Source: Zygnema circumcarinatum
Taxonomy: Eukaryota > Streptophyta > Zygnematophyceae > Zygnematales > Zygnemataceae
Reading direction: 5' to 3'
Assembly: GCA_037447605.1 (NCBI GenBank)
Contig: CM074810.1
Location: 754,290-818,289 of the forward strand
Length of the DNA stretch: 64,000 bases
Below the pieces are notes generated by a model that had not been told where the DNA came from, searched no databases, and saw nothing but the letters and a program-made list of their open reading frames with translations. The position numbers were made by a program, and so were the translations under genes. This document shows positions 1-12,728 of the stretch, in pieces. Numbering within the stretch: the stretch's first letter is position 1; every line of letters starts with the position of its first letter.

Positions 1-66
1 CTTCCCTCCCCTCCCCTCCCCTCCTCGTTTTCTGGACATTCCACCCCCCTCGTTTTCTCCTTTTCA

Positions 67-273
67 CTATTGACTTCCAACAATGTGCGAAAAGCGCAAA
101 AGCGCAGCCTTAAACGCAGTTGCAAAGGTCACCAATGTTGGGCAGTTACTCTCTGTTTTCAGGTTTAGGATGCCGATCTTGATGTGAACTCCTTCGTGCT
201 TGTAGTGCTCGGTGATGACTTGTACGAGCTCATCGCGGGTCTCATACTCAGTTGGTAGCATTTTTATGGACAT
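67..273 (-). CDS. Doubtful 68-residue open frame, possible terminal exon
   Basis: From an ATG at 273 the minus strand reads 68 residues with normal amino-acid composition (contains TEYETRDELVQVITEHYKHE) and stops at 67. Nothing in it is a motif I recognise. It lies just beside the GGGGA tract. It could be the last exon of a gene, a decayed fragment or chance. No convincing partner exon was found. Confidence 0.22.
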   Translation of the reverse strand: MSIKMLPTEYETRDELVQVITEHYKHEGVHIKIGILNLKTESNCPTLVTFATAFKAALLRFSHIVGSQ

Positions 274-297
274 TGCAAACCGAGAAGAGGAGAGACG

Positions 298-388
298 AGG
301 AGGGGAGGGGAGGGGAGGGGAGCGGGCGGGAGGGGAGGCCCGAGGAGGACAGGGCAAGGGAGGGGAGGGGAGGGGAGGGGAGGGGCGG
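298..388. repeat. G-rich GGGGA simple repeat
   Basis: The plus strand is an almost pure run of GGGGA units, broken near 322-360 by GCGGGCGGG and a short non-repeat stretch. Runs of four G at five-base spacing could fold as G-quadruplexes. Every reading frame through it gives low-complexity peptide, so long frames here are not evidence of genes. Confidence 0.85.
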
Positions 389-711
389 GAAAAAGATTTT
401 TTCCCGAAATATTCAAAACTTGGTAGCAAGTCATAGCATACATTTCCGTGCAGAAATTTGCGCGGGAGCCTGCACGTCAACATTGAGCAGTGCTAATGGC
501 AGGGTCAGCATGACGAAGGTTTTCTCACTGCATTCTTTGGACGAGACTTAGTGGGCGGTCCTGAACCCTTCTCATTCCCGTGAGAGGCGACTCCCCACTG
601 TAAGCAGGAGCAGTAGAGCAGGAGAAGGAGGAGAGCCTGCAGCATGAGAGCCTGCTCTCACCTGCTCCTCCTTCAAGCAAAGCATCATGCCCACTCTCCC
701 TATCACCGCTT

Positions 712-859
712 CTAGAACCATCGGAGAAAGAGCTCGAGGTGGATGATTTGCTGGAGCCGCTGAATAAAGAATTGCAAACAGCCGAGTATATTCAGCATAG
801 CGCTGCGTTCGATAAAAGAATACTTTTGGACGTTCAAGAGAATCATCCAGCAAAAGGTG
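712..859 (+). CDS. Doubtful acidic exon-like fragment
   Basis: A plus-strand frame after a possible acceptor (CGCTTCTAG) reads about 49 residues including ELEVDDLLEPLNKELQTAEY and then DKRILLDVQENHPAK, followed by a possible GT donor at 860. The acidic, helical composition looks more protein-like than the surrounding frames, but no family is recognised and no neighbouring exon could be joined. Treat it as a hint only. Confidence 0.18.
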
Positions 860-1374
860 TTTGCAGGTTGAAACGAGGGACCGGAAAGCAGTGCACTCAC
901 CTTTCTTTCGGAGAGGCTTTGTTTTCTGGAAGAGCGTTATCAAGGCACTTTTCACTTTTTGTATAAGCGTGGCTCCATGCCTGGAAGAGATTCCTTATTG
1001 CATGTTAGTTCCCGTACGAAAATTACTGTCACGTATCTTGAATCCTGTTTTCTTTTTTTTTTTTTTTCGCTTGCCACTGACCGTCCGAGGCGGCACTGCC
1101 TTCTGTCCTACGTGGCAAGCGCTGGCGAACAACAAAGGGATGGGATGGCAATCAGAACGCAGAACGAAAAAGAAGTGGCATAAAGTGGCCTCACGCATGG
1201 CGATGATGCCATCAAATGTACATGGACAACATCAGCATCATGGAGAACCACGAGGAACTGGTCGCAAAGGAAGAAGGGCGTGTTGTAGAATTCATGGATG
1301 GATGGAATCAAGCTCGAGCTGCCGCGCCAATGTTGGCGGTCCACGTGGTCAAACCCTCAACATTGGTCTGAACA

Positions 1375-1692
1375 TGTCAATGTCAATGTCAATGTCAATG
1401 TCAATGTCAATGTCAATGTCAATGTCAATGTCAATGTCAATGTCAATGTCAATGTCAATGTCAATGTCAATGTCAATGTCAATGTCAATGTCAATGTCAA
1501 TGTCAATGTCAATGTCAATGTCAATGTCAATGTCAATGTCAATGTCAATGTCAATGTCAATGTCAATGTCAATGTCAATGTCAATGTCAATGTCAATGTC
1601 AATGTCAATGTCAATGTCAATGTCAATGTCAATGTCAATGTCAATGTCAATGTCAATGTCAATGTCAATGTCAATGTCAATGTCAATGTCAA
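1375..1692. repeat. Perfect (TGTCAA)53 hexanucleotide array
   Basis: 318 bases are a continuous TGTCAA repeat, 53 units, with no substitution or length change visible. The unit is a multiple of three, so all frames of both strands that lack a stop stay open (Met-Ser, Asn-Val, Asp-Ile, Thr-Leu dipeptides). Those frames are artefacts of the repeat, since flanking codons show no gene-like composition. Such perfection points to recent expansion. Confidence 0.97.
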
Positions 1693-2637
1693 GTTTGTCC
1701 ATTCGAGAAAACCAACAACGCCCAACTTTGAGACTTGTTGCGCCGCTTCTTACCACCCCCCTGCTTCCATTTTCATGCCATGACCTGCATCTCCACTTTT
1801 GACTGGTGAAGGCGATTTCTGCGACGGGATCCTCCACCGTGAACTGCATGGAACGGCCACTTTGACCTCATCGTCGCGAGGGGAACAAACCACGATCTAT
1901 GGGGTCCGTGGATATGTTAGTGGTGGCATATAACAGACTTGGTTAGACTAGTGGCTTGGCTGAAGGTGGCTGAAATGTACGCTCACGAAAGCCGTTTCTT
2001 ACCATTCATGGGTAGTCCGTTGTTGTGACAAACATAGAACATGCCTTATTGGAAATTACCGTTTATGCCATTACAAGTTGTTGGTTTGAGTTGGAGTATG
2101 AAATGAAGTGTTGGGAGAAGACATTTTGAGAGGGAGAAGAGAGGAGAGAGGGGAGACAGGAGAGGAGAGAGTGAGGAGAGAGCGCAAGCAATAACTACAA
2201 CAAACATCCGGAAGGTTAAGAAAAAATTAAAAACCATGTCAAGTTGTGCACATGGGCACAGATGCATGTTCTCAAAGGATGACGGCTCAAGCCTCACTCT
2301 CGCACTTCTCTCGCTATTCCCTATCCCTACACTCGCCGTCATCCTAACGAGAATATGACCTGAATTATGCATGCAAGCACGGAAGTGGAAAAGCTTCCTC
2401 TCCTCTCTGCCTTTACAAACTACGTTTTCCCTTTCTGAAGCTGCCGAGTCACTGCATCTAAAAGCCTATCTATCTCTTCTCCTATCCAACCGAGCCGCTT
2501 AAGAAAACAGGTCCGTAGCCACATATTCACACGCTTCCAAAGAAGACTTCAGCAGAACTTTTCAAAAACGAACACCTTGCATCCTCTCCCTCCCTCCCTC
2601 CCTCTCCCTTCCCTCCTGTACTTCACATTATCTCTCT
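1693..2637. other. Intergenic, no gene seen
   Basis: Downstream of the TGTCAA array and on the 3' side of the minus-strand orphan gene that ends at 2638. It holds a purine-rich GAGAGGAGA stretch (2126-2185) and a CCCTCC run (2587-2610). I see no coding exon or RNA gene. Confidence 0.6.
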
Positions 2638-5240
2638 TCACTGAGAAGATATTTTTGGTGTTCTTGGGGTGGTAGGCATAGCAGTGGGAGATGAAGCCGG
2701 AGCTCGAGGTCGAGGGCGGAAGGATCGAACTCTTGACCTCACCTTAGAACGAACATGGAGACATGTCCAACTAGCTCTACCCATGTGCACATAATCTCCA
2801 AAACTATCAAAAGAATCTTCCCACGCACTCGACCCCACATCAATAGGAAGTCCCAACTTCAAGTGTAAGCGAGGCAGCCCGCAGCCCTGCATGACTTGGT
2901 TTGAGTCTTTCTGAGTTCCCTTACTATGGATAAGAGTAGAAATATCGTGTTTCCAGTGCTGCGAAAGAACACCCTTCTTTGCCTCAACGATGATCTTTCC
3001 GCTCGTAGAATTTTCATGATCGTTCCCTATCTGCTCCGGAGAGGATGCTCCGGTAGAGAGAGGCACTACCACTCTCCGTGGGAGAGTGAGGTGAGGGAGG
3101 TTCAGACATGTCTCCATGAACCGCTCCGTCTGCGTCTGCTTCTCGGACGAATGAGATCGTTTGGGAGCTTCTATAGGTTCCTTTTTCTGCCATTCTTCAC
3201 TCGCTTCGTGCTTTTGCAGCTCCTTTACTTGATTGTACAGCATCTCTTCGAAGATATCCGTCACTTCTGAAGGTGCAGTTTCTGAATCTACCTGCTCCGC
3301 AACCTCCTCATTTTCTGCACTAACATCATCAACAAGAGGCTTCGCGATATCGTCTGCTTCCGGACGTCTATCTCCTGTTACCTCATTTCCAGGTGTAATA
3401 CCTGCATCCCCTGCACCTGCAACACTATTCCTGACATCATCGACAGATACGGTTTCCAACGTCACCGATGTAGAGACTGAGTCATCTCCGCCTCCCACTC
3501 CCACTCCCACTTTCTCTCCCACCTCATCTCCAGCCCCAGAAACCGCACTTCCATTCGCTTCCGCAGCCTCCATAGCAAAAGTCTGCATCAAATCAGCACA
3601 TTGCAGTGACACGCTCAGAACTCGCCCAAAATAACCATCCAAAACACCCACCTCCACTTTCTCCAGACCAAAGAAACTGCTTGAAACCCACTTCAACTTT
3701 CATTCACCCTAATAAATAAAGCGCTTACCTCATTACGAAGCCGCATCCATTCCGTTCTAAGAGCCCCTCTCGGGCGCTCTTCAATCCATGACTTCTTCCT
3801 CCTCACACCATGAGACGAGGTCTTCCGCCTCCATCCCTCTCCCCTCCTCTCCATTAACTCCTCCTCCATCAACCCCCCCATCCGAATACCTTCTGTCATA
3901 CATCTCCTATACGCCCTTGACATGAACTCGTCCTCATCTCCATCCATCCGTCCCTCTCCCTCTCCCTCACCCTCCCCCTCTCCCTCTTCTTCTCCCTCTC
4001 CCTCTCCCTCACCCTCTCTCTCTCCTTCTCCCTCTCCATTTCTCCCTGAAGCCAAATCCCCTTCCTTTAACTGAACCTCGCGCCTAAATCTACTCCCAAT
4101 TCCGGGACTCTCGCCCACCTCCCGCTCCTCCGCCTTCGTTTCCTCCCTGCCCCGGAAAACCCAACCCATATTTTTCCTAGGAATCGCCTCATTTCCTAGC
4201 TGTAATCGCCCATACGGGTTCACCACAGGCTGCTCTAGCCCCAACCCATAGTCCATACAATCCGCTAACGATTTGATGGACGATCTTGGACCCAATTCAC
4301 CCTCCTGTCCTCCTCCCCCGCTCCCACATTCGGCCCTCCCTGCATATAACCCCGCTCTCGCACACCGCTGCTCCCGCGACATGCCCACCCATTGCATCCG
4401 TAACCGCCCCATCCCTCCCTCTCTCGCCCCATCTCCCTCTCGCTCCATATCCTCTCCCATCCCACCCACACTGCCACGTGTCGCAAACTCCTCCTCTGAC
4501 CCCGACTCGTCGCTGGAGACCGCTGCACTCGACTCCCCGAGAGCCGTCGGCGGCCATGGCCGCCCCGCGGGAGCAGAAGAGAGAGAAAGGGAGGGAGCGT
4601 GAGAGAGAGGGAGAGAGCCCTCTCCTCCTCTGCGAGGAACAGGAGGGGCCCCTGCCCCTCTCCTCCTCTTCTGCTTCGACGCAGTCCAAACGCTGCTCAC
4701 TGCAGCCCCGTCCGTACGTTCCCTAGACCCTTCCGAGCCAGGGGAACTGCCAGCTGGCGCGCTTGTATTGGGCTGCTGCTGACGCAGCGCAGACCCAAGA
4801 GGCCACGTGGCAGGCTGCCGCGCCGCCGCGCGGCTCCCCCTCCGTAGCTTCCTGCCTCCCTGCTGGGCCTCCCCTGAGGAGCCATGGCTCCGCCTGAAGC
4901 CGAGCCACGCGAAGCGGCTCTGGGAGGAGGACGCGCCTCCCTCTTCGCAGTGGTTCCCGTAAAGGTCCCGCGCGGATCCATGGCTGCCGCCTTCGTGGGG
5001 CTCAGGGTGATCCGCCTCCTTCCCGCCATTCCCGGCCATGGCTTCCATGGCGGAGGAGGAGGAGGCGGCGGGGGCGGGCGGCGCCGAGCGCGTGCTGTGC
5101 TCGGGACTGCCCCCGTCGGGCGACCACGCGGCGTAGGAGGAGGGCAGGTCCAGCGGGAGGCTGCGCGTCGTGTGGTACCGCTCCAACCGCTTGCCTCGCT
5201 CCTTCCCGCCTCTCTCCCGCTCTCTGTGCGCCCCGCCCAT
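2638..5240 (-). CDS. Orphan low-complexity protein, about 818 residues
   Basis: Two exons: 5240-3729 and 3582-2638. The donor is GAG|GTAAGC and the acceptor TTGATGCAG|ACT; both are phase 0, and the 146-bp intron joins the frames cleanly. The start is an ATG with RSLPLDLPSSYAAW soon after it. The first exon is rich in Gly, Arg, Ser and Glu and carries a Glu/Gly run (residues about 400-430) encoded by a CCCTCT-type repeat. A more ordered stretch follows (EDEFMSRAYRRCMTEG). The second exon is acidic, then ends in a basic Arg/Ser/Pro tail. No catalytic or membrane motif is visible. The product is predicted to be largely disordered, and its function is unknown. CT-rich DNA on the plus strand at 5338-5424 puts a GA-rich tract just upstream of its ATG, as for several other genes here. 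Confidence 0.6.
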
Positions 5241-6815
5241 GGCCTAACCCTAATTCTGTCCCCGTCTTGCTCCTGACTCCCTTCCGCCCCTCGGCGTTCT
5301 GTCTCCTATCTTTGGGTCCTCCCTCTCCCCCTCCCTCTCTTCCTCTCCCTCTCCCTCTCCCTCTCCCTCTCCCTCTCCCTCTCCCTCTCCCTCTCCCTCT
5401 CCCTCCCTCTCCCTCCCTCCCCCCCCCCGCCCTCTCTCCTCACGCCACGTGTGCCGCCTCGCCAGACGGCGCCGCTCCCTCCCTGCGGCGCCAGTTGGCC
5501 CCCGTCCGTCCGTACACCCCAAGGCTCCCCGTACATCCACGGCCATCCAGCTGGCGCCAGAAAGGCATTCGTACGACTGTACGAACCCGCGATCCGGGCA
5601 CCGACACTCCAGCTGGCATACCGAGCCGATTGGCGGATCCAGCGGACGCCCGGATCGGGCCTGGATCTGGGACGCAACGCAACGTGACGTGACAGTTGAC
5701 CGCTTTGACCTGCGTTGACAGGTCCGCCCCCCCGAATAGCGCGGAGGTGAAAAGGAAGCAAGGATCAATATTGGAAATTATTTATAGTTATGTCCGTACA
5801 TGAATCAGATGAAAAAAATACGCTTCACCAATTGGATGTCGACAAGTGGCATTTAGAATAAAAATTGCGAGAGTGACCGTATTGTGGATCAAGGTTTTTC
5901 AATTTTTGCCCGTCAGTCGGTCAGCCGCCTACCGCGGCGTCCGCCCGCCGGTCGTCGCCGGCCAAACCGGCCGGTTTCCTGACGGCCGGCACTTCCGCCG
6001 GCCGCCCGCCGAAGGCGCCGCCGTACGGTCCCACTCCGTGAACCTGCCTAGCGCCGCTTGACAGCCCGGATGGCCCTACGCGACAAACCGTACTGTCACT
6101 CGCACGTGCCGCCAGCCAATCGACGTCAAGGACCGTTGCCGCATTCAAAATTTTAGCCACATGGCGGCATTTCATTGGATTAACTTTGAAGAGTACGGAC
6201 GGAGTGGATCTCGAGGCGACAGTCGGCAGTTTGGCCCGGCCCTCCGATTGGCGCCAGCTGGCAGGGTGGCGGGGCGCGGGGGCAAGAATAATACGACAAA
6301 TGTGAGGTACACGTGGCGAACGATTTGACATTCAGCACGTGACTCCGCACGTGCGGGGAGGCACCGTATGGCGGATGCGACAAAATTGGGCGTAGCTCTC
6401 GAGGGCGTCAACGGTTCGGAGTCGCAAAACTGGACACGTGGCAAATGCCGATCGCGTCGCGACGTACGGACGGTTTGTGGGTTTGCGGGTTTGCAAGTTG
6501 TTTTTGGATTGTAGTGGGTTTTGGTTTTACGCGGGTTTGGAGGCATGTGCGCATGCTCTCATGAGTGCCCGTTTGTTTGTTTGGGTGGAGACAGTCGAGG
6601 AATGGGGCCATGCATGGGGAACATGCATGCATCAATGCATGTGATGATGGTGGGTGGGCTCACTGCATGCATGGACATGCATAATATGGACATGGACATG
6701 GACATGCATAGTCATGGACTTATCACGAAAACATGAAGGATGCAATGCCATGGAGTGAAATCTCAAGAGAGAGGCGCCGTCGTGGTCATGTTGGTCATGT
6801 TTGGACCAATATTCA
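5241..6815. other. Intergenic with CCCTCT tract and GC-rich palindromic stretch
   Basis: The interval separates two minus-strand genes. At 5338-5424 lies a near-perfect CCCTCT array, probably in the promoter or 5' leader of the orphan gene. Around 5920-6060 the DNA is very rich in CGGCCGG-type palindromes. ACACGTGGC-type G-box sequences occur near 6308 and 6434. At 6610-6710 there are several CATGCATG and GACATG repeats. No gene is supported. Confidence 0.6.
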
Positions 6816-9800
6816 TTACTCCAAAAGGGAAACATTGAACAGCCGAACCGAATGGTCCGCGCTGCATGAAGCCAACTGATACCTTGTGCCCTCCCACCCC
6901 TCTCCACCATTTTCTCGCTTACAAAGGCCTTCAAGAGGAGGCCCAATTCTCCACCTAAGCCTATGCACTGCTGCCACGTGGCATGCAAAGCTATCCACAG
7001 CTCCAACCAAACGCATTTCAACAGTCACGTCTCTCTCGCATCTCTCTCCCACATCCTCACCTCTCTCCCTCTTTCCCTCTCCCTCCTTTCCCAATTCACC
7101 CCCTCCTCTCCCTTCGCTGCTACCCCTCCCCTCCTGCTCTGAGCTTCCATGAACATCGAGTCTCCTGTTGCCATCCACCGACACTCCCAACATGAACTCT
7201 CCGTCGTCTCTATGTGCATCTCCGTCTTCGACATATTCCGTTCCCTCATCCGTACACATTTCCACCCTTTCCATCATGGTAACAACCCTCTCATCCACCC
7301 TCGCCTGCCAAATCTCAATGGCCCCATCCTCCATTCCCACCGCCAAAAGGTGCGTGTCGGTGGAAGGCGACCACGCGACAGCTGTCACACTACTTCGGAA
7401 TGACAACGTTGAGCACAACCTGACGTCAGCACCACCGTCACCGTTCAAGCAAACCTGCCAAACTTTCACCTGCTCAAAAAAAAAGCACAAAACGTTTCAC
7501 GAATCAGAGATTGGTTTCGGATCCATATACTGATGATATACATAACAGTACAGTACTCTAATTGCGTTGCAAAATTTTGCTGGCCTCACCGTCTTGTCAC
7601 GTGATCCGGTGGCGAAGATCTTGCCACGTGGCGCCCAGCTGGCGGCCCACACGATACGCTTGTGCGCCTCCATCCTCACAGCGAGCGAATAGGACGGCAC
7701 TCGCCCTGCATGCATGAACATCAATGACAATGGAACACCCTAATTTTCTCCATTGAAATGAAATCTCATGCACATGCAGAATACCAAACGGTGAGGTCAC
7801 ATGCACATGCAGATGCAATGCAAGGATGCGTGACGCGTGTCACAGGGGCTGCTCACCGTCTTCGTGACAAGTCTGCCTCTGCCAGAGCGACAAGTGGCGG
7901 TCGCGGGAGACTGTGAGGAGGAAGGCGTCATCTGGGGAAAACTCCATCTGAGTCACAGTCAGCGTGTGGGACCGCAGCTGAGCTGTCGGGTGCCACGTGG
8001 CAGTGTCCCAAAGCCACACGTCAGCAACAGATGCTGCCTGTGCCTGCACAGCGATGCCACGCAAAACGAAGGCATCAATCAGCCGTGTGAGCACAGTGCA
8101 ATGTGAGGGGAAGTTTCCATGGAGGGCCCGTTCGATGACATTGGCCAATCTGGGGCTGCCACCTGTGCATAATTGCTGAGGTGGAGAGCTGTGATTGCAC
8201 AGGGCATCCACGGTGGCATTTCAGCCTAAACTTATTCCGCGACCCGACCACTTCCCAGAACAATGTCGGCTGCATGCATGCCTTGCCTCGAACGGCGGCC
8301 ACGTGCGATGTCTATGCGCCCAACAGAACCGAACGGCGGCGCCAGCAGCAGCACGGGATACCTCTCCACAGTTCCGTAGAACTGCGAACGGGTTTCCAAC
8401 AGCGAACGGGCTACGATCCTTGGGCCGTACGGCGGAGTCCCAAGCCGCCCACCGATACCCGCCAGATCTCCTCCGGTCCGTAACATTGCGCCGTACCGTA
8501 CGGTACGGATCACAATACGGAAGTCCCATAGTAAGTCGACACGTGGCACGTTCCGCCGCCGCGCGTCGCTAAATTCCGGCAATGCGGCACCGCCAGCTGG
8601 CCGCCCACAGCCAGCTGGCGGCGCTAGGAGCCAAGTGTCACGGAACGGCGGTGCCGTACACGCCACGTACTACGGACAAAACAACCTCGGACCGTAATTA
8701 CTGTTACAAAAGACGACAAAATTGACATTGGCGTTGACAAACCTTCCAAACGTTTCCAAAATCCAAGAGGAAATCCAAGCTTTGAAATGCATCTAGACCG
8801 TTCAAAATTCGGCATTTTGAAGATCGACGGCCAGGGTCCGCCACGTGGCAAAAAAAATGACGACGTCCCTAAAACTGGGACTGTACGGATCTGCCACATG
8901 GCGGACTGACAGCCGTTGCTCGGAGCAACCATTGACAAGATTTTAGCGTCGCAGATACGACAAACGAACGTCGTCCCAAACACGTCCCTTGTCCCTTGTC
9001 TTCCTCGGCACCGACATCCGTACGGACCATCGGGCCAAAAATAGCGGGTTTCAAATTCAATTACCAGAAACCTAGAAACGTATTTTCAATTTTAGACCCT
9101 TTCAGTTGCCAGCCAAACGACGAGTTGCCAACCAGAAACCACAAACCGAAAACTGGAAACCACAAAGTGAAAACCACAAACCACAAACCACAAACCCGGT
9201 TTGTCTGCCCGCCCGGCCGCCCACCTTGCTGGCAGTTGCGAGGAGCCGCCCCCCACGAGCGGGCGCCGCGGCCCAGAGCTCGTTCCCGTGTCCGTACAGT
9301 TTGTGCGCCTCCGGCCAAAGCGTGCTCTGCGCGAGGGCCTCCTCCAGGGGAGGCGAGGAGAGGGCGCGGGGAGGTGGGGCCGCCGCCTCCATGCCGTCAG
9401 TTAGGGCGGGGCCCGTTGCAACAGGGTCAACGGCCGACTGCTGCATGGAGCCTGGACCCATCGAGGGACCACGCTGTCAGTGGGTTGACAACAACCACAA
9501 CAACAACAACAACGGCTATATTTTCTAGTGTTGGGTTTCACATTAGACCAAGTTTCTGTGTTGAAATTTCATCACTGTTCAAATTCGACCCACAAGTGAG
9601 TGAGCACACCCCTCACCAGTAGTGGCGTAAATCGGCTTCTGCGACAGCCCAAGCGCCGACATGTTGGCTCCGAGAATCTCAACAACGGGCGACCCGCCGT
9701 CGATCCCCAACGGAACGGCCGCTTTTCCGTCACATGTGAACGCAAGCGTTTCCAGAAAGGTCGACGGCGCCTCGAAGACACGTGCCACTTTCTCCTCCGC

Positions 9801-11357
9801 CCCGCTGACGCAGCGGTGGGGCCCACCGCCGCGCAAAAATGCCACGCAGTTAATGTCGTGGCCGTGCACTTGCGGCCGCGCGATTTCATGCCACGATGGA
9901 GGGAGAGCTGCTGACGTGGACGACGTCTCCTTCCAATCCCAACACGCGATGACACGTGTCGTCTGCAGAGCAGAGCAGAGCAGGAGAGACGAGGGAGAAA
10001 CAGAAGCAGCAGGCACATTTTTTCAGCACTGATTTTTCAAACCAGTTGAAGGCTGGCTAATACTTCAAAAAATTGCTAACCTTCAAGAGGCGGCCCACTG
10101 TCATGTCTAAAAACCCTAAAAACCCTAAAACCCTAGACCCTCAGGGTGGAGAAGAGCCTGCCCCAAATGCAAAAAACCATGACATCGTTTCTTCCAAACC
10201 CTAAAACATGAAAGTTTCCCTTCAAATCCTCACCTGATCGTGGCTCCCACTCAGTAAAAAGTGTCCCGTTTTGTCCCAATCCACATCCGTAACTGCTCCG
10301 CTGTGCCCCGACGGAACGGTGGCCGGTCTCCACTCACAGCTGAATTCTCCCTCTTCCTCCGTCGCCACAAACCGCCACATGTGCAGCGATCCTCCGTATC
10401 CGTTAGCAAGGATCGCATCTCCCAACGGACTCCAAACTCCGCCATAGAACCCGAGAGAGGTATGAACGAGCTCTCCCACACTGACCTCATTCACCCAAAG
10501 CCCTGACTTCTCGGCTCGCCAAATCATCATAGATCGGTCCATGGATGCTGACAGTAAGCACATAGGCTGCCTGAGACCTCCTCCCACCTCCCTCCCTCCC
10601 TCTCCCTCTCCTGCTTCTGCAGCTAGTAAAGGAGGGTGCCACCTCACTGACAATGCCCAGTCTTCATGACCAACCAGCAGCGACTCTAGCGATGTTTGCC
10701 AGACCTGACCCCCCACCCTAAATTTCGCCCCTTTCGAATACAAATCAAGTTTTGGCTCCGTTCTGAAAGGCTCAGTGGCCACTTCCCCACCCCCCCCTTC
10801 CTGCAAGTGAAGCTTCCAGATTCGAATGTTCCGATCCTGGGAAGCAGAAGCTACGAAGAGCTTGGCCCCATTGGTCACATTATCGCCGCTTTCAAGGTTT
10901 GAAGTCAAATTCGTTTCATCGGATACGTCCGGAAGAAGGAGGGCGGAGCAATCCAGGGACCGAATCCAGTCCTGATGCCCTTTCAGCACGCACGCTTTCA
11001 CAAACTGAAAAGCCCAAAAACCCATGAAAAAAAAGCGGTGGAAACAAAGAAAAAAAACACTCAATTTCAGATCTCGGAAGATTGAATCGAAATGTGTAGA
11101 AATTTCGGGATGTAATGTAATGTAGGGATTGGATGAGAGAGAATGGCTGGCAACGGACCGAAGAAGTGGGTGATGCAGCGGTGTATAGATGCACAGCGCT
11201 GTCCAGACCTCCCAGGGCAAGGAGCATGGCAGGCTGGGAAGCTTCCGGGGAGCTTCCCTCCCAAGGTCCCAATGGAGCCATAGCTGCCGCCTGCATGCAG
11301 TACGAGCCAACAGGAAGGCTCTGCTGCAGCTTTGCTTCATACTGCCCTGCTTCACCA

Positions 11358-11403
<46 letters not shown>

Positions 11404-12728
11404 TGGGATTGAAAGTGATGGGAAGGCAAGCCGTAGGAAAGCCGTGAAAACAGAATCAGAGTATGATGAAACAGGACTGGGATTCGTTCCCTTTTTCAGA
11501 GTCCACAAAACCGTGATGTGAGTGGCAAGAATGGAGGCGGCACCTTCTGCGGCAGGCGGCATCTGCACCGTCCATAGACCCACTGTGCCATCCGCAGAAC
11601 ACGTGGCAACAAGTCCGGAACGGAACGGCAGGAGACATGTAGCGATGCAGAGAATGGCCCGTGCATGTGCGGATGGCAAGTGCACAGCTCGCGACCACTG
11701 CAGGAGACGGAAAACAACCATGTGAGAATGAGCTTGGTTAAAGTCAGAAAATAAAGAATGCGAAGAGTAGAGGGGGAGAGAGGGGACAGGGAGACAGAGA
11801 GAGAGAGAGAGAGAGAGAGAACACAGGGATAAGCCGCAGGATGCACCTTCCCGGAAGCTGCAAGAGACCACACAATCAGGCCTCCATCTGCGCTGCCGGA
11901 AAGCAGCACATCTTCAATAGGTTCAGTTAATCCTGGCACATGAACAACAGAAAAGCATTAAAATTACAAGCATTGACAAGTTTCCTTTCCTCTCCAAAGC
12001 GTGTCAGTTGGACCTCTCGTGCAGTTATCCGCCGCTTTTTACCAAACTCTTGAACTTATAGGAGCATATTCTCAGCACATAAAACTCAGAAAGTAAGCCA
12101 AATAGAAGCTGACAGTTGGCACCTTCTGCGAGATTTTGATGTCGAGGTAGCCACTCCACACAGTTGACGCGATCTCCATGACCGGGAAGGGTAGCGACTA
12201 TGCGAGCAGTCTGCGCAGAAATTAACTAGTTTAAAATTTTTGCTATATTTTTATTTGTGACTAATTTGTTGGCTAAGCAAAAAACATGTACAAGCCAACG
12301 AAAAAACCGAGCATGCCCAATTTATGGTTCTTACTAATTAAGTAAAAGCTTGTTGTCAAGGAGTTTAGTCAATAAAGAGGGCTGGAAATATTCAACAACG
12401 TTTATCGATATGTAAGAGGTTGATAGGGTTTCCATTGCCATTTGGCCAACAATTCATCCGTGACTAACCATGAAAATGGATGAGGAAATTTGTAATGTCA
12501 TGAGAAACCCATTTAAAGGGCGTTAAGAATGAATAATAAAAAAAAAAATGAATGCAAATGCGTTAAGCTCACATTAGGGTCACATATTGCGACGAAATTG
12601 TGAGCTGCGAAAGCAACAAAATTGGAGCGGCCCCATGCAGCCGCATGCACGATGCGATTGCATCCCACTCCGACGTATGCAGGTTCCACAGAAACCCTAA
12701 CGCCGCCGGCCTCTATTGGAGCGCCCAT
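6816..12728 (-). CDS. ELP2: Elongator complex protein 2, WD40 subunit
   Basis: Eleven exons can be phased: 12728-12573, 12210-12123, 11932-11847, 11697-11544, 11346-11159, 11004-10234, 9962-9617, 9451-9225, 8043-7857, 7705-7590 and 7469-6816, giving about 990 residues. ELP2 is a double seven-bladed WD40 scaffold of the Elongator complex, which modifies wobble uridines of tRNAs. Diagnostic stretches are the N-terminal [15 protein letters not shown], then [77 protein letters not shown] and [20 protein letters not shown]. The protein exceeds the usual plant length (about 830-840) mainly because the last exon carries a Glu/Arg/Gly-rich insert inside a blade before the final [13 protein letters not shown] repeat. 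The acceptor of exon 8 (9451) is less certain than the others. Confidence 0.95.

Noticed and set aside
861-1849. Long frames on both strands across the TGTCAA array giving Met-Ser, Asn-Val, Asp-Ile or Thr-Leu repeats
   Set aside because: They exist only because a six-base repeat without stops keeps several frames open; flanking residues are not gene-like.
4265-5276. Several overlapping frames antisense to the orphan gene at 2638-5240
   Set aside because: GC-rich, low-complexity shadows of the longer spliced frame, with no independent motif.
5250-5768. Frames of Glu/Gly/Arg or Ser/Pro/Leu through the CCCTCT tract
   Set aside because: Translations of a simple repeat; nothing outside it supports a gene.
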